Shown here: positions 8,177-17,542 of the stretch, in pieces
How the letters are laid out: each line of letters starts with the position of its first letter
Position numbering within the stretch: position 1 is the first letter of the stretch
Assembly (NCBI RefSeq): GCF_000282215.1
Contig: NZ_AKJS01000118.1
Location: forward strand, 1 to 64,000
DNA from: Pseudomonas sp. GM21
GTDB lineage: Bacteria > Pseudomonadota > Gammaproteobacteria > Pseudomonadales > Pseudomonadaceae
Direction of reading: 5' to 3'
DNA: 64,000 nucleotides
Notes under the pieces: model-generated
What the model was told of the DNA's origin: nothing
Seen by the model: only the letters and a program-made list of their open reading frames with translations
Databases searched by the model: none
Made by a program: the position numbers and the translations under genes

Positions 8177-9099
8177 GCAATGTTCGGCAGAACGATCTCG
8201 TCGCTGCGCTGGACCCCTGCGGTGAACGCGCGGCACAGGTCGAGGAATTCGCGCATCGCCGATGTCTGATATTTCTGTTTGTGCCAGATGAAATAGAATT
8301 GCCGCGCCAGGTCCAGGTCCGGGGTCTCCACCGGGACCAGGCTGCCACGGCGAATGGCATCGCGTAGCGCCAGCCGCGAAATACAACCAATCCCCAGTCC
8401 CGACTCCACGGCGCGCTTGATCGCTTCGGTATGTTCAAGCTCCAGGCGAATGTTCAGCGCACTGTGATGGTGGCGCATGGCCTGGTCGAAGGTCAGCCGT
8501 GTGCCAGAGCCTTGCTCTCGCAATATCCACGCCTCGTGACTCAGTTCCTCCATGGTCGCGATACCGCGTTTGGCCAGTGGATGCTGGGGCGCGCAAAACA
8601 CCACCAGTTCATCCTCGACCCAACTCTGCACTTCGATATCCGGATGGCTGCAATCGCCTTCGATTAGACCCAGATCAATTTCATAGTGGGCCACTTGCTG
8701 CACGATATTGGCCGTGTTCTGCACGTGCAGCTTCACCTGGCTTTCCGGGTGGCGTTGCATGAAGCTGCCGATCAGCAGAGTGGCCAGGTAATTGCCGATA
8801 GTCAGGGTCGCGCCGACCGCCAACGAACCGAAACCGGTCTTGCCGTTGAGCAAGTCTTCGATTTCCTTGGACTGATCGAGCAGTGCCACGGCCTGTGGCA
8901 GCAGCTGCTTGCCGAGGGCGTTGAGGCTCAGCCGCTTGCCGGCGCGGTCGAACAGCTGGCAGCTGGACTGGCGCTCCAGTTCGGTGATCGAGGTGCTCGC
9001 CGCCGATTGCGACAGGTTGAGCAAGCCCGCAGCACGGGACACGCTTTCCTGCTGGGCGACGGCGACGAATACTTGAAGTTGACGGAGAGTAAATCGCAT
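8173..9099 (-). CDS. finR: LysR-type regulator FinR
   Basis: The 308-residue LysR protein has an N-terminal winged HTH (about 1-60, RAAGLLNLSQSAASTSI) and a co-inducer-binding domain (about 90-295). It is divergent from the fpr gene at 9222, with a 122-base shared promoter region. In P. putida FinR is required for superoxide and sulfite-linked induction of fpr. The ATG at 9099 gives the usual MRFTLRQLQVF start; the frame continues upstream without homology. Confidence 0.88.
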   Translation of the reverse strand: MRFTLRQLQVFVAVAQQESVSRAAGLLNLSQSAASTSITELERQSSCQLFDRAGKRLSLNALGKQLLPQAVALLDQSKEIEDLLNGKTGFGSLAVGATLTIGNYLATLLIGSFMQRHPESQVKLHVQNTANIVQQVAHYEIDLGLIEGDCSHPDIEVQSWVEDELVVFCAPQHPLAKRGIATMEELSHEAWILREQGSGTRLTFDQAMRHHHSALNIRLELEHTEAIKRAVESGLGIGCISRLALRDAIRRGSLVPVETPDLDLARQFYFIWHKQKYQTSAMREFLDLCRAFTAGVQRSDEIVLPNIA

Positions 9100-9221
9100 A
9101 TCTATATAACCGATAACCCTTATCTTAATAATCCATTTAACAGATATTGTCTCTGCCTTTAGAATGCGATGCAATTGCGCATATCGATGGCGCAGGCAAA
9201 ATCTCCAGGAGTCCCACGTAC

Positions 9222-10001
9222 ATGAGCAACATGAACCACGAGCGTGTCCTCAGTGTTCATCACTGGAACGACACTCTGTTCAGCTTCAAGTGCACCCGCG
9301 ATCCGGGCCTGCGCTTCGAGAACGGTCAGTTCGTGATGATCGGCCTGCAACAGCCCAACGGCCGCCCGCTTATGCGTGCTTACTCGATTGCCAGCCCGAA
9401 CTGGGAAGAGCATCTCGAGTTCTTCAGCATCAAGGTGCCTGATGGCCCGCTGACTTCCCAGCTGCAGCATCTGAAGGAAGGCGACGAGATCATCATCAGC
9501 AAAAAGCCTACCGGCACGCTGGTGCTGGATGACTTGAAGCCTGGCAAACATCTGTACCTGCTCAGCACCGGTACCGGTCTGGCGCCGTTCATGAGCGTCA
9601 TCCAGGACCCGGAAACCTACGAGCGTTTCGAAAAAGTGATCCTGTGCCACGGCGTGCGTTACGTCAACGAAGTCGCTTACCGCGAGTTCATCACCGAGCA
9701 CTTGCCGCAGAACGAGTTCTTCGGCGAGTCTTTGCGTGACAAGTTGATCTACTACCCGACCGTGACCCGCGAGCCGTTCGAGAACGAAGGTCGCCTGACC
9801 GACCTGATGCGCAGCGGCAAACTGTTCAGCGACATCGGCCTGCCTCCGATCAACCCGCAGGACGACCGCGCCATGCTGTGCGGCAGCCCGAGCATGCTCG
9901 ACGAGACCAGCGAAGTGTTGAACAGCTTCGGCCTGAAAGTTTCGCCGCGGATGCGCGAGCCGGGTGATTACCTGATCGAGCGTGCGTTTGTCGAGAAGTA
10001 A
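9222..10001 (+). CDS. fpr: ferredoxin-NADP+ reductase
   Basis: The 259-residue flavoenzyme has an FAD-binding RAYSIAS motif, an NADP-binding STGTGLAPF motif and the short C terminus ERAFVEK typical of bacterial subclass I Fpr proteins. It exchanges electrons between NADPH and ferredoxin or flavodoxin and helps in oxidative stress and Fe-S repair. The start at 9222 (MSNMNHERV) follows a CCAGGAG ribosome site. It is divergent from finR, its probable activator. Confidence 0.95.
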   Translation: MSNMNHERVLSVHHWNDTLFSFKCTRDPGLRFENGQFVMIGLQQPNGRPLMRAYSIASPNWEEHLEFFSIKVPDGPLTSQLQHLKEGDEIIISKKPTGTLVLDDLKPGKHLYLLSTGTGLAPFMSVIQDPETYERFEKVILCHGVRYVNEVAYREFITEHLPQNEFFGESLRDKLIYYPTVTREPFENEGRLTDLMRSGKLFSDIGLPPINPQDDRAMLCGSPSMLDETSEVLNSFGLKVSPRMREPGDYLIERAFVEK

Positions 10002-10020
10002 GCAACAACTCTGATTTACC

Positions 10021-10110
10021 TGTGGGAGCGAGCCTGCTCGCGATAGCGGAGTGTCGGTCGACATCAATGTTGGCTGACAGACCGCATCGCGATCAGGCTC
10101 GCTCCCACAG
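10021..10110. repeat. REP pair 1
   Basis: Two inverted copies of the Pseudomonas REP palindrome (TGTGGGAGCGAGCCTGCTCG and its reverse form) are separated by about 45 bases between fpr and trmO. Confidence 0.9.
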
Positions 10111-10123
10111 TTGTTTCTGGTAT

Positions 10124-10822
10124 TCAGACCTTTGCGGGAATGACTTCAAGGACTCGGATAATCCCGGCCTCTGGATAATGCCAACGCACATCCAGGTCCC
10201 AGAACTGCGCGCCATATTCCCGTTCAGGCGTAGGCGTCTGGTAAGCCGGGCGCGGATCTTGTGCCAAACACTGCTCGATCAATGCCACCAAGGGTTCGTC
10301 AAGGCGCTGAGCATGGCCATGAGCCTGTTGCAGCGCTGAGTCTGTCCACTGGACGGGAATCAGCTGTGGCGCGGCGCTGGCGATGCTGTTGGAGGCGCTG
10401 TCGATGATGTCGGCGTAAGGTACGTAGGGTTTGATGTCGAGAATCGGCGTGCCGTCCAGCAGGTCGATACCGGATATCCACAGGCGATTGGCTTCCACCT
10501 TGTCGAGTTTGACCACGGATTGCCCGATGCCATTGGGTCGATGCGTGGCGCGGGTGGCGAACACGCCCATGGTTTTGTTGCCGCCGAGGCGAGGCGGGCG
10601 GACTTTCAGGCGAGGTTTTTCTTCCAGTGCCTGATGGAACAGGAACAGCAGCCAGACGTGACTGACCTGCTCCAGGCCCTGCACCGCATCACCCTGATCG
10701 AACGGCGCGACCAATTCCAGAACACCGCGAGCGGCCGGGGCCAGTTGCGGCTGGCGCGGGATGGCGAACTTCTCCTTGAAGCAGGAGCGCACGAAGCCGA
10801 TGGGGGAAACGCTGTAGGTCAT
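10124..10822 (-). CDS. trmO: tRNA (t6A37) N6-methyltransferase TrmO (TsaA family)
   Basis: The 232-residue TsaA-family protein includes IGFVRSCFKEKFAIPRQ at the N terminus and the ATRATHRPNGIGQSVVKL motif that binds S-adenosylmethionine. TrmO methylates the t6A at position 37 of tRNA-Thr to m6t6A. The ATG at 10822 (MTYSVSPIG) matches the family start; the extra 17 upstream residues have no support. REP pairs flank it on both sides. Confidence 0.88.
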   Translation of the reverse strand: MTYSVSPIGFVRSCFKEKFAIPRQPQLAPAARGVLELVAPFDQGDAVQGLEQVSHVWLLFLFHQALEEKPRLKVRPPRLGGNKTMGVFATRATHRPNGIGQSVVKLDKVEANRLWISGIDLLDGTPILDIKPYVPYADIIDSASNSIASAAPQLIPVQWTDSALQQAHGHAQRLDEPLVALIEQCLAQDPRPAYQTPTPEREYGAQFWDLDVRWHYPEAGIIRVLEVIPAKV

Positions 10823-10900
10823 GGTCTGGATCGAAGCGGGGGAGAGGGTGGGCATGATAACCCGAGCGGCCACAGGATCGGTGGTGCCTGTCAGTCCGCC

Positions 10901-10976
10901 ATCGCGAGCAGGCTCGCTCCCACAGTAGATCTATGGTGCTCAGGAGATCCAGTGTGGGAGCGAGCCTGCTCGCGAT
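10901..10976. repeat. REP pair 2
   Basis: Two inverted REP palindromes with a 27-base spacer lie between trmO and rhlG. Confidence 0.9.
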
Positions 10977-10992
10977 GGCCGCGCCGCCGATC

Positions 10993-11763
10993 TCAGAGAC
11001 TGAACCCACCATCCAAAGGAATAATATTCCCTGTCATATACGCACCGGCCGTGCTCGCCAGGCTGATCGCCAAGGCAGCCATCTCTTCCTCCCGCCCCCA
11101 GCGCTTCATGGGAATCAACGCCGTGTCGTCCGCCAGCGCCTGTTCATCATTGCCGATATGCTGGGTCATCTTGCTCGGGAAACGTCCCGGCGCAATCACG
11201 TTGACGTTGATGTGCTGGCTCACCAGCTCCCGCGCCAGAATCCGCGACAATTGGTGTAAGGCAGCTTTACTTGGGCCGTAGGCATACGCCTGTTCACCAA
11301 AGGAAGAAATCCCCGCTACGGAGCCGATGTTGATGATCCGCGCCGGATTCGCCTCTGAACCGGCTTTTCGCAACAGCGGCAAAAACTGCTGAATGCAGTT
11401 GAACACCGACGTCACGTTCAGCTGCATCACCTTTTCCCAGCCTTTGATCGGGTAGCTTTCCAGCGGCGCACCCCAAGTGGTGCCAGCGTTGTTTACCAGA
11501 ATATCCAGATGAGTGATCTGCTCGCCCAGACGCATAGCTAGCTCAAGAACGCCTTCTTCGGTCGCCAGGTTGGCCGCCACTCCGTGGCAATGCCCGAATG
11601 CGCTCAATTCGTCAGCCGTTTGCTGGCAGGCTTCAGCATCCCGGGCGCAGACGTACACGGTTGCGCCGGCTTCGACATAAGACTTGGCGATCATTTTGCC
11701 GATACCACGGGTGCCGCCGGTCACCAGTGCGGTGCGGCCTTGCAGGGAAAAGTAGGGGTGCAT
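10993..11763 (-). CDS. rhlG: short-chain dehydrogenase RhlG
   Basis: The 256-residue SDR has a TGGTRGIG cofactor motif, an NNAG strand and a Ser...YAYGPSK active site. The sequence is strikingly close to P. aeruginosa RhlG (also 256 residues, starting MHPYFSL), an NADPH-dependent beta-ketoacyl reductase once linked to rhamnolipid lipid moieties, though later structural and genetic work questioned that role. The orthology is well supported; the physiological substrate in this species is unknown. Confidence 0.88.
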   Translation of the reverse strand: MHPYFSLQGRTALVTGGTRGIGKMIAKSYVEAGATVYVCARDAEACQQTADELSAFGHCHGVAANLATEEGVLELAMRLGEQITHLDILVNNAGTTWGAPLESYPIKGWEKVMQLNVTSVFNCIQQFLPLLRKAGSEANPARIINIGSVAGISSFGEQAYAYGPSKAALHQLSRILARELVSQHINVNVIAPGRFPSKMTQHIGNDEQALADDTALIPMKRWGREEEMAALAISLASTAGAYMTGNIIPLDGGFSL

Positions 11764-11858
11764 GGCGAATCCTGAGAGCTGAGGGTTGATACACCCTAGT
11801 CGTCAGCCGCCGTCAGCGGAGCCACTATTTTTGCGAGGAATGGGGGGGCATTCGGCCC

Positions 11859-11932
11859 AGCTGCAAGCTACAAGCTACAAGCTAGGCACTATCCGCTTGC
11901 GGCTTGTAGCTTGTAGCTTGTAGCTTGCAGCT
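11859..11932. repeat. heptamer-built perfect inverted repeat
   Basis: Two exact 26-bp arms (11859-11884 and 11907-11932) are built from repeats of the heptamer AGCTACA, with a 22-base spacer. The element ends just before the stop of the DUF1456 gene and could fold as a terminator on its transcript. Confidence 0.8.
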
Positions 11933-11936
11933 GCTT

Positions 11937-12404
11937 TTATGCTCTCACTCGAAGAGTGAGCCCTTTCAGGAAGTTGCGCAGCAACTGGTCGCCGCAGGTG
12001 CGGTAGTTGGTGTGGCCGAACTTGCGGAACAGTGCGCTCAGCTCAGGCTTGGATACCGGAAACTCGGCAGCCTTGAGGATGGCGTGCATGTCGTCTTCTT
12101 TCAATTCGAAGGCCACGCGCAGTTTTTTCAGGATGATGTTGTTGGTCACCGGGATTTCAATCGGCTGCGGGGGACGGCTTTCGTCCTTGCCGCGCTTGAA
12201 GATCACCAGGCCATCGAGGAAGTGCGCCATGACATCGTCCGGGCAGCGGACGAAGCCTTCCTCGTCTTCCTCTTTCTTGTCGAGGTAAGTCAGCAGGTCG
12301 GCGAGGGTCACGTCCATGCCGCCGAGCTTGATGATCTCGATGACTTTCTTGTCGCTGATGTCCAGCATGTAGCGAACGCTGCGCAATACGTCGTTGTGAA
12401 TCAT
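11937..12404 (-). CDS. DUF1456 (YehS-like) protein
   Basis: The 155-residue protein consists of two similar halves, each with a pattern like NDVLRSVRYMLDISDKKVIEIIKLGG (first half) and NNIILKKLRVAFELKEDDMHAILKAA (second half). This is the internal duplication of the DUF1456/YehS family. Function is unknown. ATG 12404 with AGGA about nine bases upstream is preferred to a TTG nine bases earlier. Confidence 0.8.
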   Translation of the reverse strand: MIHNDVLRSVRYMLDISDKKVIEIIKLGGMDVTLADLLTYLDKKEEDEEGFVRCPDDVMAHFLDGLVIFKRGKDESRPPQPIEIPVTNNIILKKLRVAFELKEDDMHAILKAAEFPVSKPELSALFRKFGHTNYRTCGDQLLRNFLKGLTLRVRA

Positions 12405-12480
12405 GGTGTGCAATCCTGATATTCAGCAGTGGGTGCCGCATCAAACAGCGGCGCCGGAATGTGTGGCGGCGGGAGAAGCC

Positions 12481-13191
12481 TTAGAACTTCTCTTTGCCGG
12501 ACAGGTAGCGCCATTGCCCCAAAGGCACTTTGCCGATGGACACGCCGCCGATGCGGATGCGGCGGATGGCGACGACCTTCAGGCCAACGGCCTGGCAAAA
12601 CAGGGCGATCACGCCCGGTTGCGGGTTCTTCATCGCAAAACGCAGGCGGTTTTCGTTCTGCCAGCTGGCTTTGACTGGCGGCAGTTCCTTGCCCTTGTAG
12701 GTCAGGCCGTGGTTCAGGCGGTTGAGGCCGTGAGCCACCATGTCGCCTTCGACCTCGACCACATACTCTTGCTCGATCTTGCTGGCATCGGCGGTGAGTT
12801 TGCGCAGGATCTTCCAGTCCTGGGTGAACACCAGCAAACCGCTGGCATTGGCCTGCAGGTCGGTGCTGGCGGTCAGGCGCAGGAAGTGGCCCTTGAGCGG
12901 GCGTTTGCTGAAGCGGTGTTCTTCGCTCAGCGTCTCGGCGCTCAGGGTAGCCATGGCGGTTTCCGCGTCCATGCCCACGGGTACGTTCAACAGAATGGTC
13001 ACCGGTTCCGGTGCGGTGGCCTTGGCCTCTGGATCGAGTTCGACTTTTTGCGTGTCGACCTTGAACTGCGGCTCGTCGATGACTTCACCGTCCACGGTCA
13101 CCCAGCCGCCCTCGATGAACAGCTCAGCCTCCCGACGGGAACAGCCGACGAGTTCGATGAGGCGTTTGGAGAGACGAATCGGGTCAGTCAT
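12481..13191 (-). CDS. RsuA/RluF-type rRNA pseudouridine synthase (divergent)
   Basis: The 236-residue protein has an N-terminal S4 RNA-binding domain (about 5-50, with RLSKRLIELVGCSRREAELFIEGGWVTVDG split over two helices) and a pseudouridine synthase domain. The catalytic block is unusual. Family members have GRLDxxTxGLL, whereas here it reads ASTDLQANASGLLVF. The Asp is kept but the preceding Arg-Leu is lost. The C-terminal IRRIRIGG block is normal. Activity is therefore probable but not certain. ATG at 13191 starts MTDPIRLSKR. Confidence 0.8.
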   Translation of the reverse strand: MTDPIRLSKRLIELVGCSRREAELFIEGGWVTVDGEVIDEPQFKVDTQKVELDPEAKATAPEPVTILLNVPVGMDAETAMATLSAETLSEEHRFSKRPLKGHFLRLTASTDLQANASGLLVFTQDWKILRKLTADASKIEQEYVVEVEGDMVAHGLNRLNHGLTYKGKELPPVKASWQNENRLRFAMKNPQPGVIALFCQAVGLKVVAIRRIRIGGVSIGKVPLGQWRYLSGKEKF

Positions 13192-13275
13192 GACAGGGCC
13201 GTAACAAAAAAGGGGTGGGCATTGTACCTGCCTGGCGCCGGTTAATCCCGGCTCCATTTGCGAGGTTCGGCTTTT

Positions 13276-13365
13276 TGTGGGAGCGGGCTTGCTCGCGAAT
13301 GCGATTTATCAGTCAACATTGATGTTGAAAGTGATGGCCCTTTCGCGAGCAAGCCCGCTCCCACA
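13276..13365. repeat. REP pair 3
   Basis: Inverted REP palindromes of the GTGGGAGCGGGCTTGCTCGC subtype flank a spacer containing TCAACATTGATGTTGA, between the pseudouridine synthase and GNAT genes. Confidence 0.9.
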
Positions 13366-13381
13366 CTTGTTCTGTGTTGTG

Positions 13382-13855
13382 TCAGCCGTGCTTTGAGACC
13401 TGCTGACTTTGGCGCAAGCGCATGTGCAACAGCGGATAAGGCTGGCCCATGCCGTCAAATTCCGAGCGGCCAATCACTTCAAAGCCTTGTTTGAAATAGA
13501 ACCCCAGTGCTTGTGAGTTCTGTTCGTTCACGTCCAGCGTATCTGCATTCATGTGTTCCAGGGCATAGCCTAGCAACTGTTTGCCCAGACCCTGGCCACG
13601 GTGAGCCGGATCGATGAAGAGCATTTCGACCTTGCCGGCGGCGACCCCGGCGAACCCGGTGATGCGCTGGCGCGGGTCTTTGGTGCAAATCAGCATCACG
13701 GCATCAAGGTAACGGGTCAGCACCAGGTCCTTGAGCAACAGGATGTAGCTGTTCGGTAGAAAATCATGGGTGGCGCGCACCGAGGCTTCCCAGACCCGGG
13801 CGAGTTCTTCGTAGTCACTTTGTTTCGGTGTATGGATGACCGAATGATGGCGCAT
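13382..13855 (-). CDS. GNAT-family acetyltransferase
   Basis: The 157-residue protein carries the acetyl-CoA-binding segment VEMLFIDPAHRGQGLGKQLL (Arg/Gln-x-x-Gly-x-Gly/Ala) and the later NEQNSQALGFYFKQGFEVIGR strand-helix typical of GNAT enzymes acting on small molecules or N termini. The substrate is unknown. The ATG at 13855 is chosen because the GNAT fold starts there; the frame continues 15 codons upstream. Confidence 0.82.
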   Translation of the reverse strand: MRHHSVIHTPKQSDYEELARVWEASVRATHDFLPNSYILLLKDLVLTRYLDAVMLICTKDPRQRITGFAGVAAGKVEMLFIDPAHRGQGLGKQLLGYALEHMNADTLDVNEQNSQALGFYFKQGFEVIGRSEFDGMGQPYPLLHMRLRQSQQVSKHG

Positions 13856-13914
13856 GGCCGGGTGTCCTGTGTGCAATTGATTGTGCGAGTCCCTTCCCAC
13901 AAAACGATAGACGT

Positions 13915-13952
13915 AAAAAAGCCCCGCATCTCGTCAAGAGAGCGGGGCTTTT
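13915..13952. terminator. bidirectional terminator between rimO and GNAT gene
   Basis: AAAAAAGCCCCGC pairs with GCGGGGCTTTT. The A/T tracts allow use from either side. A wider pairing of GACGTAAAAAA with TTTTTTACGTC (to 13966) encloses it. Confidence 0.85.
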
Positions 13953-13966
13953 GGTATTTTTTACGT

Positions 13967-15304
13967 CTAGATCTGTTCAGCCCACAGGTCGTATTCGTCG
14001 GCATCGGTCACTTTGCACCAGACTTTGTCGCCCGGCTTCAAGTTGCTGCCGTTGTCGATGAACACGTTACCGTCGATTTCCGGGGCATCGAAGAAGCAGC
14101 GGCCAACCGCGCCTTGCTCGTCGACTTCGTCCACCAGCACTTCGATTTCACGGCCGATGCGCATTTGCAGGCGCGCCGAGCTGATAGCTTGTTGGTGCGC
14201 CATGAAGCGGTCCCAACGGTCTTGCTTGACGTCGTCCGGCACGATCTCCAGGTCCAGGTCATTGGCGGGTGCGCCTTCGACCGGGGAGTACTGGAAGCAG
14301 CCGACGCGGTCGAGCTGGGCTTCGGTCAGCCAGTTCAGCAGGTACTGGAAGTCTTCTTCGGTTTCGCCGGGGAAGCCGACGATGAAGGTCGAACGGATGA
14401 TCAGGTCCGGGCAGATTTCGCGCCAGTTCTTGATCCGCGCCAGGGTCTTGTCTTCGAAGGCCGGGCGTTTCATCGACTTCAATACTTTCGGGCTGGCGTG
14501 CTGGAACGGGATGTCCAGGTACGGCAGAATTTTGCCGGCGGCCATCAATGGGATCAGCTCGTCGACGTGCGGGTACGGGTAAACGTAGTGCAAGCGAACC
14601 CAGACGCCGAGCGTGCTCAGGGCTTCGCAGAGTTCGGTCATGCGGGTTTTCACCGGCGCGCCGTTCCAGAAACCGGTGCGATATTTCACATCAACGCCGT
14701 AGGCGCTGGTGTCCTGGGAAATCACCAACAGCTCTTTGACGCCGGCCTTGACCAGGCGCTGGGCTTCGTCGAGCACATCACCGACCGGACGGCTAACCAG
14801 CTTGCCGCGCATCGACGGGATGATGCAGAAGCTGCAGCTGTGGTTGCAGCCTTCGGAGATCTTCAGGTAGGCGTAATGGCGCGGGGTCAGCTTGATGCCT
14901 TGCGGTGGCACCAGGTCGATCAGCGGGTTGTGATCCTGACGCGGCGGCACGACGTCGTGCACGGCGTTGACCACTTGCTCGTACTGCTGCGGACCGGTCA
15001 CGGCCAGCACGCTTGGGTGCACGTTACGAATGTTGCCTTCTTCGACGCCCATGCAGCCGGTCACGATGACCTTGCCGTTTTCCTTGATGGCTTCGCCGAT
15101 CACTTCCAGGGATTCGGCCTTGGCCGAGTCGATGAAACCGCAGGTGTTGACCACCACGACGTCAGCGTCCTGATAGGTGGACACAACGTCATAGCCTTCC
15201 ATGCGCAGCTGGGTAAGGATGCGCTCGGAGTCGACCAGTGCTTTGGGGCAACCCAGGGATACGAAGCCAACCTTTGGATTGGCCGGCGCAGGAGTGGTGG
15301 ACAT
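13967..15304 (-). CDS. rimO: ribosomal protein S12 methylthiotransferase RimO
   Basis: The 445-residue radical-SAM enzyme adds a methylthio group to Asp89 of ribosomal protein S12. It has an N-terminal UPF0004 domain with cluster Cys in LGCPKA, NTCGF and TGCMG, the radical-SAM CNHSCSFC motif (CxxxCxxC), and a C-terminal TRAM domain (about 375-440). Length and order match the family. ATG at 15304 gives MSTTPAPANPKVGFVSLGC. Confidence 0.96.
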   Translation of the reverse strand: MSTTPAPANPKVGFVSLGCPKALVDSERILTQLRMEGYDVVSTYQDADVVVVNTCGFIDSAKAESLEVIGEAIKENGKVIVTGCMGVEEGNIRNVHPSVLAVTGPQQYEQVVNAVHDVVPPRQDHNPLIDLVPPQGIKLTPRHYAYLKISEGCNHSCSFCIIPSMRGKLVSRPVGDVLDEAQRLVKAGVKELLVISQDTSAYGVDVKYRTGFWNGAPVKTRMTELCEALSTLGVWVRLHYVYPYPHVDELIPLMAAGKILPYLDIPFQHASPKVLKSMKRPAFEDKTLARIKNWREICPDLIIRSTFIVGFPGETEEDFQYLLNWLTEAQLDRVGCFQYSPVEGAPANDLDLEIVPDDVKQDRWDRFMAHQQAISSARLQMRIGREIEVLVDEVDEQGAVGRCFFDAPEIDGNVFIDNGSNLKPGDKVWCKVTDADEYDLWAEQI

Positions 15305-15593
15305 GTCTAACCTCGGTATTTGGGACGCCTCCAGCCGAAAACGGCAAGGCGACAGACGGGCACTTTGCGTGCCTCTGATCAAAAAGTGCGCAATTCTAGC
15401 GATGAGTCGCTCACTTGACCAGCTTTATGCAGGGAAATACGACGAGTGCTGCGCTATGCTTCGCGCCGTTAGGCTTTATCGAATTTTTACAGTCAAAAAA
15501 TCGTCTGTAACCGTAAGTAAAACAGCGCATGCTGCACGACAAAGCATAGTGCTTCTTTCAAAGAAGCCCGGGTCTGGGAATCAGGAGTGGTGG

Positions 15594-17495
15594 ATGGGTC
15601 AGGCAAGTAGTCAGGCGGCGGGTGCCGAGCATTCAGCGGCAAAGCCGATCGGCATGCTGGTCGCGGCGGTCGGGGTGGTTTATGGCGATATCGGCACGAG
15701 CCCGCTGTACACCCTCAAAGAAGTGTTTTCCGGTGCCTACGGCGTACCGGTCAACCATGACGGCGTGCTGGGGATACTGGCGCTGATCTTCTGGTCGCTG
15801 ATCTGGGTCGTTTCGATCAAGTACATGATGTTTGTCCTGCGCGCCGACAACCAGGGCGAAGGCGGGATCATGGCGTTGACCGCGCTGGCCCGAAGGGCGG
15901 CGGCGGGGCATCCGAAATTGCGCACGTTGCTGGTGGTCTGCGGGTTGATCGGTGCGGCGCTGTTCTACGGCGACAGCATGATCACCCCGGCGATTTCCGT
16001 GCTCTCGGCCATTGAAGGGCTGGGGCTGGCCTTTGATGGCATCGACCATTGGGTGGTGCCACTGTCGCTGATCGTACTGGTGGCGCTGTTCCTGATCCAG
16101 AGCCACGGTACTGCGCGCATTGGCATTCTGTTCGGGCCGATCATGGTCACCTGGTTTGTGGTGCTGGGCGCGTTGGGCGTCTACGGGATCATGCAGCACC
16201 CGGAAGTGTTACAAGCGATGAACCCGGTGTGGGGCGTGCGTTTCTTCGTCGTGCACCCGGGCATGGGTGTCGCGATTCTTGGCGCGGTGGTGCTGGCGTT
16301 GACCGGTGCCGAAGCGCTGTACGCCGACATGGGCCACTTCGGTCGCAAGCCGATTGCCCGCGCGTGGTTCATCCTCGTGCTGCCGGCGCTGGTGCTGAAC
16401 TACTTTGGTCAGGGCGCGCTGCTGCTGGGTGACCCGGAGGCCGCTCGTAATCCGTTCTACCTGTTAGCGCCAAGCTGGGCGTTGATTCCGTTGGTGGGCT
16501 TGTCGACCCTGGCCACGGTGATTGCCTCGCAAGCGGTGATTTCGGGTGCATTCTCCCTGACCCGTCAGGCGATCCAGCTCGGCTACATTCCGCGCATGCA
16601 CATTCGACACACCTCCAGCGCCGAACAAGGCCAGATCTACATTGGCGCGGTGAACTGGGCGCTGATGGTCGGTGTGATTCTGCTGGTGTTGGGCTTCGAA
16701 TCCTCCGGTGCTCTGGCCTCGGCCTACGGCGTGGCGGTGACGGGCACAATGCTGATGACCACCATCCTGGTGTCGGCGGTGATGTTGCTGCTGTGGAAAT
16801 GGCCACCGGTCCTCGCCGTGCCGGTGTTGCTCGGATTCCTGCTGGTGGACGGTCTGTACTTCGCCGCCAACGTGCCGAAAATCGTGCAGGGCGGCGCCTT
16901 CCCGGTGATCGCCGGTATCGCGCTGTTCGTGCTGATGACCACTTGGAAACGCGGCAAGCAACTACTGGTGGAGCGCATGGACGAAGGCGGGCTGCCTCTG
17001 CCGATCTTCATCAGCAGTATCGCCGTGCAACCACCGCATCGCGTACAAGGCACCGCCGTGTTCCTGACCGCGCGCCCGGATGCCGTGCCTCACGCGTTGT
17101 TGCACAACCTGCTGCATAACCAGGTACTGCACGAGCAAGTGGTGCTGCTGACCGTGGTGTATGAAGACATTCCGCGCGTGCCCACGACCCGGCGCTTCGA
17201 GGTGGAGTCCCATGGCCAGGGTTTCTTCCGGGTGATCCTGCATTTCGGCTTCATCGACGAACCGGACGTGCCGCAAGCACTGAAGTTGTGTCATCTCGAT
17301 GACCTGGACTTCAGCCCGATGCGCACCACCTACTTCCTCAGCCGCGAGACGGTCATCGCCTCCAAGCTGGAAGGCATGGCGCGCTGGCGGGAAGGGTTGT
17401 TCGCCTTTATGTTGAAGAACGCTAACGGCAATTTGCGCTTCTTCAATCTGCCACTGAACCGGGTGATTGAGCTGGGTACTCAGGTAGAAATGTAA
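15594..17495 (+). CDS. kup: KUP-type potassium uptake protein
   Basis: The 633-residue transporter begins with a short polar tail, then the family signature AVGVVYGDIGTSPLYTLKEVF, about 12 transmembrane segments to residue 450, and a soluble C-terminal domain. It imports K+ with protons. CAGGAG lies eight bases before ATG 15594. The 289-base space upstream (15305-15593) includes the divergent rimO promoter and a long untranslated leader in which I see no riboswitch I can name. Confidence 0.95.
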   Translation: MGQASSQAAGAEHSAAKPIGMLVAAVGVVYGDIGTSPLYTLKEVFSGAYGVPVNHDGVLGILALIFWSLIWVVSIKYMMFVLRADNQGEGGIMALTALARRAAAGHPKLRTLLVVCGLIGAALFYGDSMITPAISVLSAIEGLGLAFDGIDHWVVPLSLIVLVALFLIQSHGTARIGILFGPIMVTWFVVLGALGVYGIMQHPEVLQAMNPVWGVRFFVVHPGMGVAILGAVVLALTGAEALYADMGHFGRKPIARAWFILVLPALVLNYFGQGALLLGDPEAARNPFYLLAPSWALIPLVGLSTLATVIASQAVISGAFSLTRQAIQLGYIPRMHIRHTSSAEQGQIYIGAVNWALMVGVILLVLGFESSGALASAYGVAVTGTMLMTTILVSAVMLLLWKWPPVLAVPVLLGFLLVDGLYFAANVPKIVQGGAFPVIAGIALFVLMTTWKRGKQLLVERMDEGGLPLPIFISSIAVQPPHRVQGTAVFLTARPDAVPHALLHNLLHNQVLHEQVVLLTVVYEDIPRVPTTRRFEVESHGQGFFRVILHFGFIDEPDVPQALKLCHLDDLDFSPMRTTYFLSRETVIASKLEGMARWREGLFAFMLKNANGNLRFFNLPLNRVIELGTQVEM

Positions 17496-17502
17496 GCCCA
17501 AC

Positions 17503-17542
17503 AAAAAGCCCCCGTTGCCGTGAAGGTGGCGGGGGCTTTTTT
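17503..17542 (+). terminator. terminator after kup
   Basis: The stem AAAAAGCCCCCG / CGGGGGCTTTTTT closes a 16-base loop, 8 bases after the kup stop. Confidence 0.88.

Noticed and set aside
13766..15310. 514-codon plus-strand frame opposite rimO
   Set aside because: It mirrors the rimO coding strand in a high-GC genome. The translation has no family likeness and rimO is complete.
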